From Synechococcus sp. AG-679-A04 (lineage in GTDB: Bacteria > Cyanobacteriota > Cyanobacteriia > PCC-6307 > Cyanobiaceae): 32,380 bases of DNA. Shown here piece by piece: positions 25,410 through 32,380 of this stretch. The stretch is from positions 168,813 through 201,192 of the forward strand of contig QCUI01000001.1 of NCBI GenBank assembly GCA_003210775.1. The letters run 5' to 3'. The notes below the pieces were generated by a model. It did no database searches and had not been told where the DNA came from. It saw only the letters and a list, made by a program, of their open reading frames with translations. Position 1 is the first letter of the stretch, and each line of letters opens with the position of its first letter. The position numbers were made by a program, and so were the translations under genes.

Positions 25410-26352
25410 CTCAATCTGGACCTGGACACAAGCCGATGGCAGCAGCCTTCAGGTCGCCTGGCAGTGCCATGCAGACACTCCGGAAGCTGCGCATGACAGC
25501 ACTATTCCTGCTCTAGTACTTGTGCATGGCTTCGGCGCCAGCAGCAATCACTGGCGTCACAATCTGCCTGTTCTGGGGAAACAAACACGCACGTATGCAC
25601 TCGACCTGATTGGCTTCGGAGCAAGTGACCAGCCTCAGGCACTGCTTCCAGGTGATCGACCTGCTTTGGAGCAAGCAGATCGCAGTCAAGCGCTTGTCTA
25701 TAGCTTCGATCTTTGGGGGAAAGAGGTTGCCGACTTCTGCAACGCAGTGGTGAAAAGTCCTGTGCTTCTGGTGGGCAACTCAATCGGAGGAGTGGTGGCA
25801 TTACGCGCCGCTCAGCTGCTTGAAGAGCACTGCAAAGGAGTGGTGCTGATCGACTGCGCTCAACGGCTCATGGACGACAAGCAACTGGCAAGCCAACCAG
25901 CCTGGATGGCCTGGATACGGCCACTGTTGAAGACGCTGGTCAGCCAGCGCTGGCTGAGCAGCACCTTGTTTCGCAATGCTGCACGCCCAAGGGTGATCAA
26001 AAGCGTCTTGAAGCAGGCGTATCCCAGCGGCGACAACGTTGACGATCAGCTGGTTGAGCTGTTGTACAAGCCCACGCAACGACCTGGAGCAGCAGAAGCT
26101 TTCAGGGGCTTCATCAATCTGTTTGATGACTATTTGGCACCGGATCTGCTGGACAACATGCAACAACCTGTGGATCTGATCTGGGGCCAGAAAGATCCTT
26201 GGGAACCTGTTGCGGAAGCACAAGAATGGGCTAAACGCTTTAATTGCATTAAGTCGTTAGAGATACTGACCAAATCAGGTCATTGTCCACACGACGAAAA
26301 TCCAGAGCAAGTAAATAAAATTTTGATTGAAATACTCAAAAAATTTAATTAA
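25384..26352 (+). CDS. Alpha/beta-fold hydrolase
   Basis: A 322-residue hydrolase of the alpha/beta fold. The nucleophile elbow is GNSIGG (Ser nucleophile), the oxyanion-hole motif is LVHGFGAS, the acid is in WGQKDPWEP and the catalytic His in SGHCPHDENPE. The pattern, with IPALVLVHGFGASSNHWRHNLP, is common in cyanobacterial hydrolases of unknown substrate. The ATG at 25384 overlaps the end of the RND pump gene by 26 bases; an earlier ATG at 25372 is also possible. The overlap suggests it is transcribed with the pump. Its last 120 bases (about 26230-26352) turn AT-rich compared with the rest of the gene. Confidence 0.88.
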   Translation: MHPSLVPADSIWTWTQADGSSLQVAWQCHADTPEAAHDSTIPALVLVHGFGASSNHWRHNLPVLGKQTRTYALDLIGFGASDQPQALLPGDRPALEQADRSQALVYSFDLWGKEVADFCNAVVKSPVLLVGNSIGGVVALRAAQLLEEHCKGVVLIDCAQRLMDDKQLASQPAWMAWIRPLLKTLVSQRWLSSTLFRNAARPRVIKSVLKQAYPSGDNVDDQLVELLYKPTQRPGAAEAFRGFINLFDDYLAPDLLDNMQQPVDLIWGQKDPWEPVAEAQEWAKRFNCIKSLEILTKSGHCPHDENPEQVNKILIEILKKFN

Positions 26353-26404
26353 ATGCGATTCAAACTAGCGTTCAGTTTTGGAACATTACTGAAACTTTGT
26401 CACC

Positions 26405-26420
26405 GCTGAAACAATTCAGC
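26405..26420. terminator. Possible weak hairpin between hydrolase and sigma factor genes
   Basis: A perfect 6-base inverted repeat (gctgaa 26405-26410, ttcagc 26415-26420) with a 4-base loop sits between two convergent genes and overlaps the sigma-factor stop. No T run follows, so termination is doubtful. Confidence 0.25.
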
Positions 26421-27474
26421 AGGCGACATAAGCTTCCACTTGATCACTGAGGCGACGAAGTCCAGCCAAGCCATCGCGCTCGAGATTGCGAACACGATCG
26501 CGGCTAATGCCGATCACTCGACCGATACCAGTGAGGCTCATCGGATCCTCTCCGTCCATTCCATAACGCATCCGCAGCACACGCTCTTGCAGTTCCGGCA
26601 ACTGACTCAGTAGATCTCCCAGATCTCCCTTCAGGCACTCTCCTTCCACCTGTTCGCTTGGCAATTCGCCATCACCCGCCAGTAGATCCAATAATTCGGT
26701 GTCATCCCCGTCGCCCACCTTCATTTCCAGGCTCACGGGCTGACGCGCACGGCACATCAATTCCTTCACCTCTTCCTCAGGTAGCTCCACAAAACCCGCC
26801 AGTTCCGTCACCGATGGCGTACGGCCCAGCTCCTGGCTCAATTCACGCTGGCCTTTCTTCAGTTTGTTCAGCATCTCTGTGATGTGGATCGGCAACCGAA
26901 TCGTCCGGCTCTTCTCCGCAATCGCACGCGTGATGCCCTGACGGATCCACCAATACGCATAGGTGCTGAACTTGTAGCCGCGCGTTGGGTCGAACTTCTC
27001 CACACCCCGCACCAGACCGATTGTTCCCTCCTGGATCAGATCCAGCAGTTCCATATTCCGCTTGGTGTACTTCTTGGCAACACTCACCACCAGACGCAGA
27101 TTGGCCGCCACCATCCGCTCCTTGGCGCGGCGTCCTGCCTGCAATTTGCGCTTGAGCTGCGCTGCACTCAGCCCTACTGCCTTGGCGAGCTCGGCGGCGG
27201 GCACACTCTCTCCGCCACGCTGATCGCTCAGTTCGGTTTCTTGGGCTTCGATCACCATCAGTTCCTGCACCTGACGGCCCAACGTGATCTCCTGCTGATG
27301 GCTCAGCAGCGGCACACGTCCGATGTCACGCAAGTAGGAACGCACCAGGTCAACATCTGCACCCGAAGACCGTGCAGAAAAGGCCTTCACCACAGAGCCT
27401 TTGGAAACTGCAGTTTTGGCCGAAACAGCTTTGAGAGTTGGCGCTACTGGAGCAGCGGCGATAGCAGGGGCCAT
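26416..27474 (-). CDS. Group 2 RNA polymerase sigma-70 factor (cyanobacterial)
   Basis: A 352-residue RpoD-like sigma factor lacking the long region 1.1, hence group 2 (non-essential, used in changing conditions). Domains in order: region 1.2 (VRSYLRDIGRVPLLSHQQEITL in pieces), region 2 with NLRLVVSVAKKY, LDLIQEGTIGLVRGVEKFD and FSTYAYWWIRQGITRAI (core binding and -10 recognition), region 3 (RTIRLPIHITEMLNKLK), and region 4 (RVLRMRYGM, LTGIGRVIGISRDRVRNLE for -35 recognition). The Ala- and Lys-rich first 35 residues are low complexity. The start at 27474 has no rival. It lies 52 bases downstream of mgtE on the same strand and may have its own promoter in that gap. Confidence 0.92.
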   Translation of the reverse strand: MAPAIAAAPVAPTLKAVSAKTAVSKGSVVKAFSARSSGADVDLVRSYLRDIGRVPLLSHQQEITLGRQVQELMVIEAQETELSDQRGGESVPAAELAKAVGLSAAQLKRKLQAGRRAKERMVAANLRLVVSVAKKYTKRNMELLDLIQEGTIGLVRGVEKFDPTRGYKFSTYAYWWIRQGITRAIAEKSRTIRLPIHITEMLNKLKKGQRELSQELGRTPSVTELAGFVELPEEEVKELMCRARQPVSLEMKVGDGDDTELLDLLAGDGELPSEQVEGECLKGDLGDLLSQLPELQERVLRMRYGMDGEDPMSLTGIGRVIGISRDRVRNLERDGLAGLRRLSDQVEAYVAC

Positions 27475-27526
27475 GACGCTTCATTGAGTTGTGTAAAGCG
27501 TACTCCTAAGAAACGTAAATTTCCTC

Positions 27527-28972
27527 TCAGAAATGGATGGCAGCGAGTAATTGGGTAGAAATACCTGTGGCTGCAACGAGCTGGGGCATGTTCAGCAACA
27601 GCCACTGCGCGGTTTTCAGATAGATGAGTGTGCCCACCACATCTGTGCAGGTGGTGATGAACGGTGTGGACATCAGCGCCGGATCCCAGCCCAGACGGTT
27701 GAACAGCAGAGGAAATGCAGCACCGGCCGTCGCGGCCAAGGTTGTGATGGCTAACAGGCTGGTCCCCACCGACAGCCCCACCAGCGGGCTTTGACCACGC
27801 CACCACGCGAAAGGAACCACCAACATCATCATCAACAGGCCAAGCAACAGCCCGGCGGTCGCTTCGCGCGCAACCGCCCTGAACTGGCCAAGGGAAGTGA
27901 TGCTCTGCGTGCTCAAACCACGGATGACCACCGTGGAACTTTGGGCACCCACATTGCCGCCGGTTCCTGCCAACAGCGGAATAAAAGCAGCCAGAAGCAC
28001 CACCTCCTTGAGCACCTCTTCATTGAGCGCAATCACCTCTGAGGTGACAAAGCTGGCCACAACCAACACCGACAGCCACACAACCCGGCGTCGGGCAACG
28101 GTGAACAGATTGCTCTGGAAATAATCGTCTTCATCGCCAGCCTCCACAGCACCTGCGGCGTATAGATCGCGCGTGGCCTCCTGCTCGATCACATCGATCA
28201 CATCATCCACGGTGACAATGCCCACCAGACGGCGCTCCCGATCCACCACCGGCACAGCCAGAAAGTCGTAACGCTGAATCGCTCTAGCCACCTCCTCCTG
28301 ATCCGTGTCGGTATTGACGCTCACCACCTCCCTGGTCATCACATCGCCGATGCGATTTTCAGGATCAGCCGTGACCAGATCACGCAATGACAGGATCCCG
28401 GTGAGATGCCGCCCAGCATCCGTGACATAAAGGCTGTAAATCGTTTCTGTCTCTCGCGCACGGCGACGCACAATCGTGAGTGCCTGAGCGGCACTGTGAA
28501 CCTCCTTGAGGTCAATGAACTCAGTGGTCATCAGGCGCCCGGCCGTCTCACTGGCGTAACCAAGAAGCTGCGCTGTAACGCGACGTTCAACAGGACTCAG
28601 CTGCGAAAGCAGCCGCCGCACAACCTTCGCGGGCAATTCATCAAAGAGACGCACCCGATCATCCGGCGACATCTCCTCCACAAGCTCAAGCACCTCGCCA
28701 GAGCGCAGCAACTCCAACAAGCTCTGCTGGACGGGAGGCTCGAGATACTCATAAACCTCGATCGCCTCATCCTTGCTGAGTAAACGAAATGCAAGGGCTT
28801 GAAGCGTCCGAGGCAAACCACCAATGACTTCAGCGATATCCACCTCCTGCAAGGGAGATAACAACGGCTTAACGGCGTCATAATTACCCATCTCCAACAA
28901 CCCTTGGAGCTCATGCAGCAACAGGTCCGCATCGAGCCCAATATTGAGAGGCGCTGCGGGCTTTTCAGTCAT
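27527..28972 (-). CDS. mgtE: MgtE-family magnesium transporter
   Basis: MgtE is a magnesium channel gated by cytoplasmic magnesium. The 481-residue protein has the N-terminal superhelical domain with its repeat of LLELLRSGE and MSPDDRVRLFDELP, two CBS domains (about 140-265, with VTDAGRHLTGILSLRDL and AVPVVDRERRLVGIVTVDDVID), and five membrane helices. The pore-lining motif PLLAGTGGNVGAQSS is intact, and the acidic residues of the family's Mg-sensing faces seem present. The ATG at 28972 gives a normal length. It precedes the sigma-factor gene on the same strand; no riboswitch-like leader is evident in the 122 bases upstream. Confidence 0.93.
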   Translation of the reverse strand: MTEKPAAPLNIGLDADLLLHELQGLLEMGNYDAVKPLLSPLQEVDIAEVIGGLPRTLQALAFRLLSKDEAIEVYEYLEPPVQQSLLELLRSGEVLELVEEMSPDDRVRLFDELPAKVVRRLLSQLSPVERRVTAQLLGYASETAGRLMTTEFIDLKEVHSAAQALTIVRRRARETETIYSLYVTDAGRHLTGILSLRDLVTADPENRIGDVMTREVVSVNTDTDQEEVARAIQRYDFLAVPVVDRERRLVGIVTVDDVIDVIEQEATRDLYAAGAVEAGDEDDYFQSNLFTVARRRVVWLSVLVVASFVTSEVIALNEEVLKEVVLLAAFIPLLAGTGGNVGAQSSTVVIRGLSTQSITSLGQFRAVAREATAGLLLGLLMMMLVVPFAWWRGQSPLVGLSVGTSLLAITTLAATAGAAFPLLFNRLGWDPALMSTPFITTCTDVVGTLIYLKTAQWLLLNMPQLVAATGISTQLLAAIHF

Positions 28973-29094
28973 CGATGCTGCAAAACCTCACTGTTGCGAT
29001 TGTAAACAAGTCTGCTCTCATCCCAGTTCGTGAGAATAGGAAATTAGTCTTTTGAAAATAACTAAAAGTTTAAAATCATTATTACCGTAATGCA

Positions 29095-30033
29095 TCATTT
29101 TGATATAGCAGGGGGAAGCCCAAGCTCAGCAAGCATCTTGAAGTACAAATCGCGTCGCTGATCAGAACTTAGTGGATTCAAGTCAGTCATTTTTTTGAGC
29201 CTGACTAAAAACTCATCTCCCATGGTGGGAACCATATCAACAACATCTAAATGAATGAGGTTGAGCTCGATGCATTCTTTAATAAGGAGAATAAAGGAGG
29301 ATGGCGTAAAGGTAGAAACATGACAGTCTTTGTACTGGCTATGGCCGGTAGCAAGTGTTTCCTGCAGCTCAGCAAAGGCAGTATTGAGATTTTTCAGTGG
29401 ATTTGGATGCAAAACAATCTCGGATTCAGCATGATCTAAAACACCAATATTGTTGCAACGCTTATACCAGGCACGGAAACGATCATAAGCACTTGGCAAC
29501 GACTTCTGCTCATAAAAACTTTGCATCCAATCATCAAGCTGCGTGGGCATTCGGAAACGATCAAAACAACAGCGAAGATCAGGGACTGCCATACAAATCT
29601 GGCCATTTTCTGCCAAGATATCATTACAATCTCTCAGGAATTGAATGGGATTAGGGAGATGTTCAAAGTTGTGGCTTGAGAGAATGTAAGAATATTTCTT
29701 TTCACCACTGTATTGAATAGTTTCTTTAATCCGAGATGCTGAGCCGACATGGTCAACCTCTTCGATTTGATTGATTAATTCATTGGGCAAAGAAGAATCA
29801 TCATGAATCCATTGGCGCAGTTGCTCTGTCGAAAGAATGTCGATGGTCTCAACCCTATAACCCTCCGCCTTGGGAGCAAGCGGGCGAAAAAAGGGAGCAA
29901 TTTCGAGGCCTATCTCAGATTTCTTGACATCCCGCAAAAGAAAGTCGCGCCTTGAAAAAACCTCATGTTGGACTGCCTCCGATCGATCTTGCTTGGCTAG
30001 ACGTCTGCGAATCTTTAGGAACAGTGATTTCAT
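29095..30033 (-). CDS. SAM-dependent methyltransferase-like protein
   Basis: A 312-residue protein with the class I methyltransferase pattern: a SAM-binding region IGLEIAPFFRPL (about 41-52, replacing the glycine-rich loop), an acidic strand end VETID, and the post-motif strand YILSSHNFEHLPNP followed by FLRDCNDILAENGQICMAVPD, typical of Methyltransf_11-type enzymes. The second half has no clear signature. Such proteins are often found in glycan or sugar-modifying gene groups, which fits with the acyltransferase upstream. The gene is clearly AT-richer than the rest of the window and so looks recently acquired. The start at 30033 follows a Lys/Arg-rich N-terminus (MKSLFLKIRRRL). Substrate unknown. 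Confidence 0.72.
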   Translation of the reverse strand: MKSLFLKIRRRLAKQDRSEAVQHEVFSRRDFLLRDVKKSEIGLEIAPFFRPLAPKAEGYRVETIDILSTEQLRQWIHDDSSLPNELINQIEEVDHVGSASRIKETIQYSGEKKYSYILSSHNFEHLPNPIQFLRDCNDILAENGQICMAVPDLRCCFDRFRMPTQLDDWMQSFYEQKSLPSAYDRFRAWYKRCNNIGVLDHAESEIVLHPNPLKNLNTAFAELQETLATGHSQYKDCHVSTFTPSSFILLIKECIELNLIHLDVVDMVPTMGDEFLVRLKKMTDLNPLSSDQRRDLYFKMLAELGLPPAISK

Positions 30034-30204
30034 GGAAGTGTCTCCAGCAAGGATCAGATTCGCAGCAATCTTGTTACACGAATTATCAGTACATTGTATC
30101 TGAATACTTCTGAAGCGGCACAGGCATCATGAGTTCCTCAAAAGGAAACCATGGCGAGTTTGTTAATTAGAGATAACTATACACAGTCTCATTCAAGCGC
30201 AGCT

Positions 30205-31254
30205 TCAACACACTTTGGTTCGAAGGCGCATGAAAGGTCGCTCTAGACATTGCCAACAAAGGCTACCAATGCCAATGGAACCCAGGAAATAGGTGATCAA
30301 ACGCAAGACTATTGGCATATTGAACTGCATCAGCAGACTGGCTAGAGGCATGTGCAGCAAATACACGGAGTAACTGCAACGGCTGAGTTCCCGAAATGCA
30401 CGGCGCATTGAAACGGGAAGGAAGGAATACCTGAATTTCCAACTCGACACAATCAGAGCCGAGGCGAGAAAACCAACCGTCGGATAAAAGCCGAAGGCAA
30501 CCCAAAGCCTTGATGCTTCCTGAAGGGGATCCAGCACATTACGGAACAAACCGGGAACTGATGTGGATACCCCGCAAATGACGATGATCAAAATGGGTAA
30601 AACCACGTTCCCAGAGCGAGCCAATCGATCGAAGTTCTCTGGCGACCGACGCATCCACCAAGCCAGCAATCCCCCATAAGACAGTGCATCGATTTGCGAG
30701 AAAAGCCCTTGCTTGATCATCTGCACAGAAGCACCCTGGTCCATCACAGACCAACGCAATACACCAGACAGGCAAGGCAGAAACAGAAGCAGAACAAGAA
30801 AAGATCGCTCCATCAACGAACGCGGCAGCTGATAACGCCGTCGACAGAACAGCAGCAACGCCGCAAAAACTGCATAGAGGAGATAACTCCACTCTTCAAT
30901 CACCAGGCTCCATGAAACAGGCAACAGCACAGGAATCCCAATCATTGGTCCCTGAATGAACAGGGCATTCAGTAGCAGTGAGCGCCAGCCAAACCAAACG
31001 ACAAATCCAGTGCAGCTAAATAGGCCGAGAAGAATCCAATACGTAGGAACTGTCCGAAACCAGCGGCGCAACACAAATACCTTGATGGTTTCCTGGCGTC
31101 GGTCCATCACCACATCCAACAATTGCCCGATGATCAGAAAGCCGCTGATGGCAAAAAAGATTGTTACTCCCCAAAAGCCAGGTCGAAACCAGTTGGCAGA
31201 CAGAACATTCGGCCAGGTGTCAGGGAGCAATGGACCTGCGTGAGACCAGAGCAC
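30205..31254 (-). CDS. Acyltransferase 3 family membrane protein (O-acetyltransferase-like)
   Basis: A polytopic enzyme of the acyltransferase 3 family, which acetylates or otherwise acylates cell-surface sugars. It shows the conserved His near the start (LWSHAG), the GFWGVTIFFAISGFLI segment, the basic RRWFRTVPTYW, the WSLVIEEWSYL motif, and about ten membrane segments up to the C-terminal LERPFMRLR. The first standard start is the GTG at 31254, but family homology continues in frame upstream for about 16 more codons (YEGIDLFRAGAVFLV) with no ATG, GTG or TTG before a stop at 31342-31344. An ATT at 31302 or a frameshift in the T run at 31296-31301 would be needed for a full N-terminus. It lies 171 bases upstream of the methyltransferase gene. 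Confidence 0.8.
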   Translation of the reverse strand: MLWSHAGPLLPDTWPNVLSANWFRPGFWGVTIFFAISGFLIIGQLLDVVMDRRQETIKVFVLRRWFRTVPTYWILLGLFSCTGFVVWFGWRSLLLNALFIQGPMIGIPVLLPVSWSLVIEEWSYLLYAVFAALLLFCRRRYQLPRSLMERSFLVLLLFLPCLSGVLRWSVMDQGASVQMIKQGLFSQIDALSYGGLLAWWMRRSPENFDRLARSGNVVLPILIIVICGVSTSVPGLFRNVLDPLQEASRLWVAFGFYPTVGFLASALIVSSWKFRYSFLPVSMRRAFRELSRCSYSVYLLHMPLASLLMQFNMPIVLRLITYFLGSIGIGSLCWQCLERPFMRLRTKVC

Positions 31255-31392
31255 AAGAAAAACGGCACCTGCTCGGAACAGATCAATCCCTTCGTAAAAA
31301 ATGCCGCGCGATGGTGACTGATCCAGGAGTCCACCTTTCGATCAAGGGAGAGTACGACGTAGCTAAGGTCGCTGCGAAGCTCTTTTCCCCGA

Positions 31393-31872
31393 ATGTCCGT
31401 CAACATCTCAAAGGTTGTGGTGAAAACCTCCACAGGAACCGATCAGTCATTAGGTAACTACGCCGGAAAAGTGCTGCTGATCGTGAACGTGGCCAGCCGT
31501 TGCGGCTTCACCAAGCAATATGCCGGCCTCCAAGCCCTGCAAGACAAGTACGGCGCACAAGGACTTTGCGTTCTGGGATTTCCCTGCAACGACTTCGGAG
31601 CCCAGGAGCCCGGCAGCCTTGATGAAATCAAGAGCTTCTGCTCAACCACCTACGGCGCCAGCTTTGAACTGTTCGACAAGGTGCATGCCACAGGCAGCAC
31701 CACCGAGCCCTACAGCACGCTTAATCAGGCGGAGCCTGCTGGAGATGTGGCCTGGAATTTTGAAAAATTCCTGATCGGCAAGGACGGTATTGTTCTCTCC
31801 CGCTACAAGAGCGGAGTTGCTCCTGAGGAGGCTGAACTCAACAGCGCTATCGAGGCGGCTCTGAAGGCTTGA
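31393..31872 (+). CDS. Glutathione peroxidase-type thiol peroxidase
   Basis: A 159-residue member of the glutathione peroxidase family, reducing hydrogen and lipid hydroperoxides, in bacteria mostly with thioredoxin as donor. The catalytic residues are visible: peroxidatic Cys in ASRCGFTKQY (Cys, not selenocysteine), Gln and Asn in FPCNDFGAQEPG, and Trp-Asn in WNFEKFLI. The protein is cytoplasmic as judged by the absence of a signal peptide. The start at 31393 (MSVNISKV) is normal for the family. It ends 26 bases inside the 3' end of the convergent crcB gene. Confidence 0.94.
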   Translation: MSVNISKVVVKTSTGTDQSLGNYAGKVLLIVNVASRCGFTKQYAGLQALQDKYGAQGLCVLGFPCNDFGAQEPGSLDEIKSFCSTTYGASFELFDKVHATGSTTEPYSTLNQAEPAGDVAWNFEKFLIGKDGIVLSRYKSGVAPEEAELNSAIEAALKA

Positions 31873-32251
31873 GCTTCAGCGCATCGACGCTGCGGCCGAT
31901 CCATAAACCAAGGGCTGCGCCACCAAGGCCCAGCCCTAGGGTCATGCCAATCAATCCAAGGGCCTCGAGCAGCTGGCCCGAAACAATGAGATCCACGCTG
32001 TTGACCATCCAGCTGCTGAACGTGGTCAACGAACCACAGAAACCAATCCCAACCAGCAGCTGAAGCCGGGGCCGATACGGCAGGCCCAGCAGCACGCCCA
32101 AGATCAGAGAACCGAGAACATTGACCAGCACGTCTCGGTCATGCAACACCACACTGGACTGCCAGCGCAACAAAGCTCCTGGAACAGCGCCCACGGCAAC
32201 CAAAAGCAGCTCCTGAAGCTCCTTGGCCAGAGACGGCGACTGTTCAGGCAT
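31847..32251 (-). CDS. crcB: Fluoride channel subunit CrcB (Fluc), copy 1
   Basis: CrcB/Fluc proteins form small dual-topology fluoride export channels. The 134-residue protein has four hydrophobic segments and the signature VNVLGSLILGVLLG and GFCGSLTTFSSWM, in which the Phe and Asn line the fluoride pore; the conserved Arg in GALLRW is also present. The start at 32251 (MPEQSP) overlaps the stop of the upstream crcB copy by 8 bases. The 3' end overlaps the peroxidase gene. The C-terminus DALKLKPSEPPR is a hydrophilic tail. Two adjacent copies usually mean that the channel is a heterodimer. Confidence 0.92.
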   Translation of the reverse strand: MPEQSPSLAKELQELLLVAVGAVPGALLRWQSSVVLHDRDVLVNVLGSLILGVLLGLPYRPRLQLLVGIGFCGSLTTFSSWMVNSVDLIVSGQLLEALGLIGMTLGLGLGGAALGLWIGRSVDALKLKPSEPPR

Positions 32252-32380
32252 GAGCGAGTCCCAGACTGAAACCTGCAGCAGCAACGAGAAGACCAGCGAT
32301 CACCGAACCACTCGTAAGCAAAACGGCTTCTCCCCAACGGCGTTCACGCAAGGTGGTGAGAACCTCCACAGCAAAGGTAG
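32244..32380 (-). CDS. crcB: Fluoride channel subunit CrcB (Fluc), copy 2, partial
   Basis: Only the last 45 codons are inside the window; the N-terminus is beyond the right edge. They read as the end of a CrcB protein: FAVEVLTTLRERRWGEA followed by a last membrane segment (SGSVIAGLLVAAAGFSLG). The stop TGA at 32244-32246 lies within the first codons of the adjacent crcB copy, an 8-base overlap. It is the upstream gene of the pair, since both are on the minus strand. Confidence 0.85.
   Translation of the reverse strand, partial: TFAVEVLTTLRERRWGEAVLLTSGSVIAGLLVAAAGFSLGLAHA

Noticed and set aside
1-32380. tRNA, rRNA, CRISPR array, insertion sequence or integrase.
   Set aside because: I searched by eye on both strands for conserved T-loop motifs, regularly spaced repeats and transposase or integrase motifs, and found none. 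A tRNAscan or Infernal run would be decisive.

Overview
The window looks like a chromosomal segment of a marine picocyanobacterium, most likely a Synechococcus of moderate to high GC. This rests on the density and style of the genes: very short intergenic gaps, overlapping start/stop codons, GTG/TTG starts, a cyanobacterial group-2 sigma factor, an RpaB/Ycf27-like response regulator, and EgtB/EgtD beside small proteins of picocyanobacterial character. The assignment is inference from protein families; no 16S or marker gene is present. I see no tRNA, rRNA, CRISPR array, insertion sequence or prophage.

Layout. 1-2162: a TPR protein (cut by the left edge) and ruvB on the minus strand, divergent from smpB. 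2156-4213: a membrane-anchored, kinase-like protein with a degenerate ATP site, divergent from the ergothioneine pair egtB-egtD (4308-6496, overlapping by 4 bases). Then come a coiled-coil protein (6552-7037) and, convergent, an 87-residue protein. 7381-13481, all minus: mreB-mreC-mreD-sugar-binding lipoprotein (tightly packed), an OmpR-family response regulator, and lysS. 13634-17381: ssb, a DedA membrane protein, an AT-rich stretch holding a truncated GtrII-like gene, then ahcY with a clear terminator. 17406-20478: tsaE, a PfkB sugar kinase, mutY, and a 44-codon ORF whose stop overlaps the mutY start. 20948-26352, plus: an RND efflux adaptor and pump, then an alpha/beta hydrolase. 26416-28972, minus: sigma factor and MgtE. 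29095-31254, minus: an AT-rich methyltransferase-like gene and an O-acyltransferase with a problematic N-terminus. The right end has glutathione peroxidase and two overlapping crcB fluoride-channel genes, the second cut by the edge.

Most of the window is housekeeping: DNA repair and recombination (ruvB, mutY, ssb), trans-translation (smpB), cell shape (mreBCD), tRNA charging and t6A modification (lysS, tsaE), the methyl cycle (ahcY) and ion balance (mgtE, crcB). The accessory parts are the ergothioneine block, the truncated GtrII gene and the methyltransferase/acyltransferase block, which look like surface-glycan or sugar-modification genes with a different base composition. I found no complete, clearly new multi-gene system. 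The best leads are the putative small gene coupled to mutY, the 13-bp tandem repeat across the mutY stop, the sugar-binding lipoprotein translationally coupled to mreD, the kinase-like protein without its usual ATP-binding residues, and the possible frameshift or non-canonical start of the acyltransferase.
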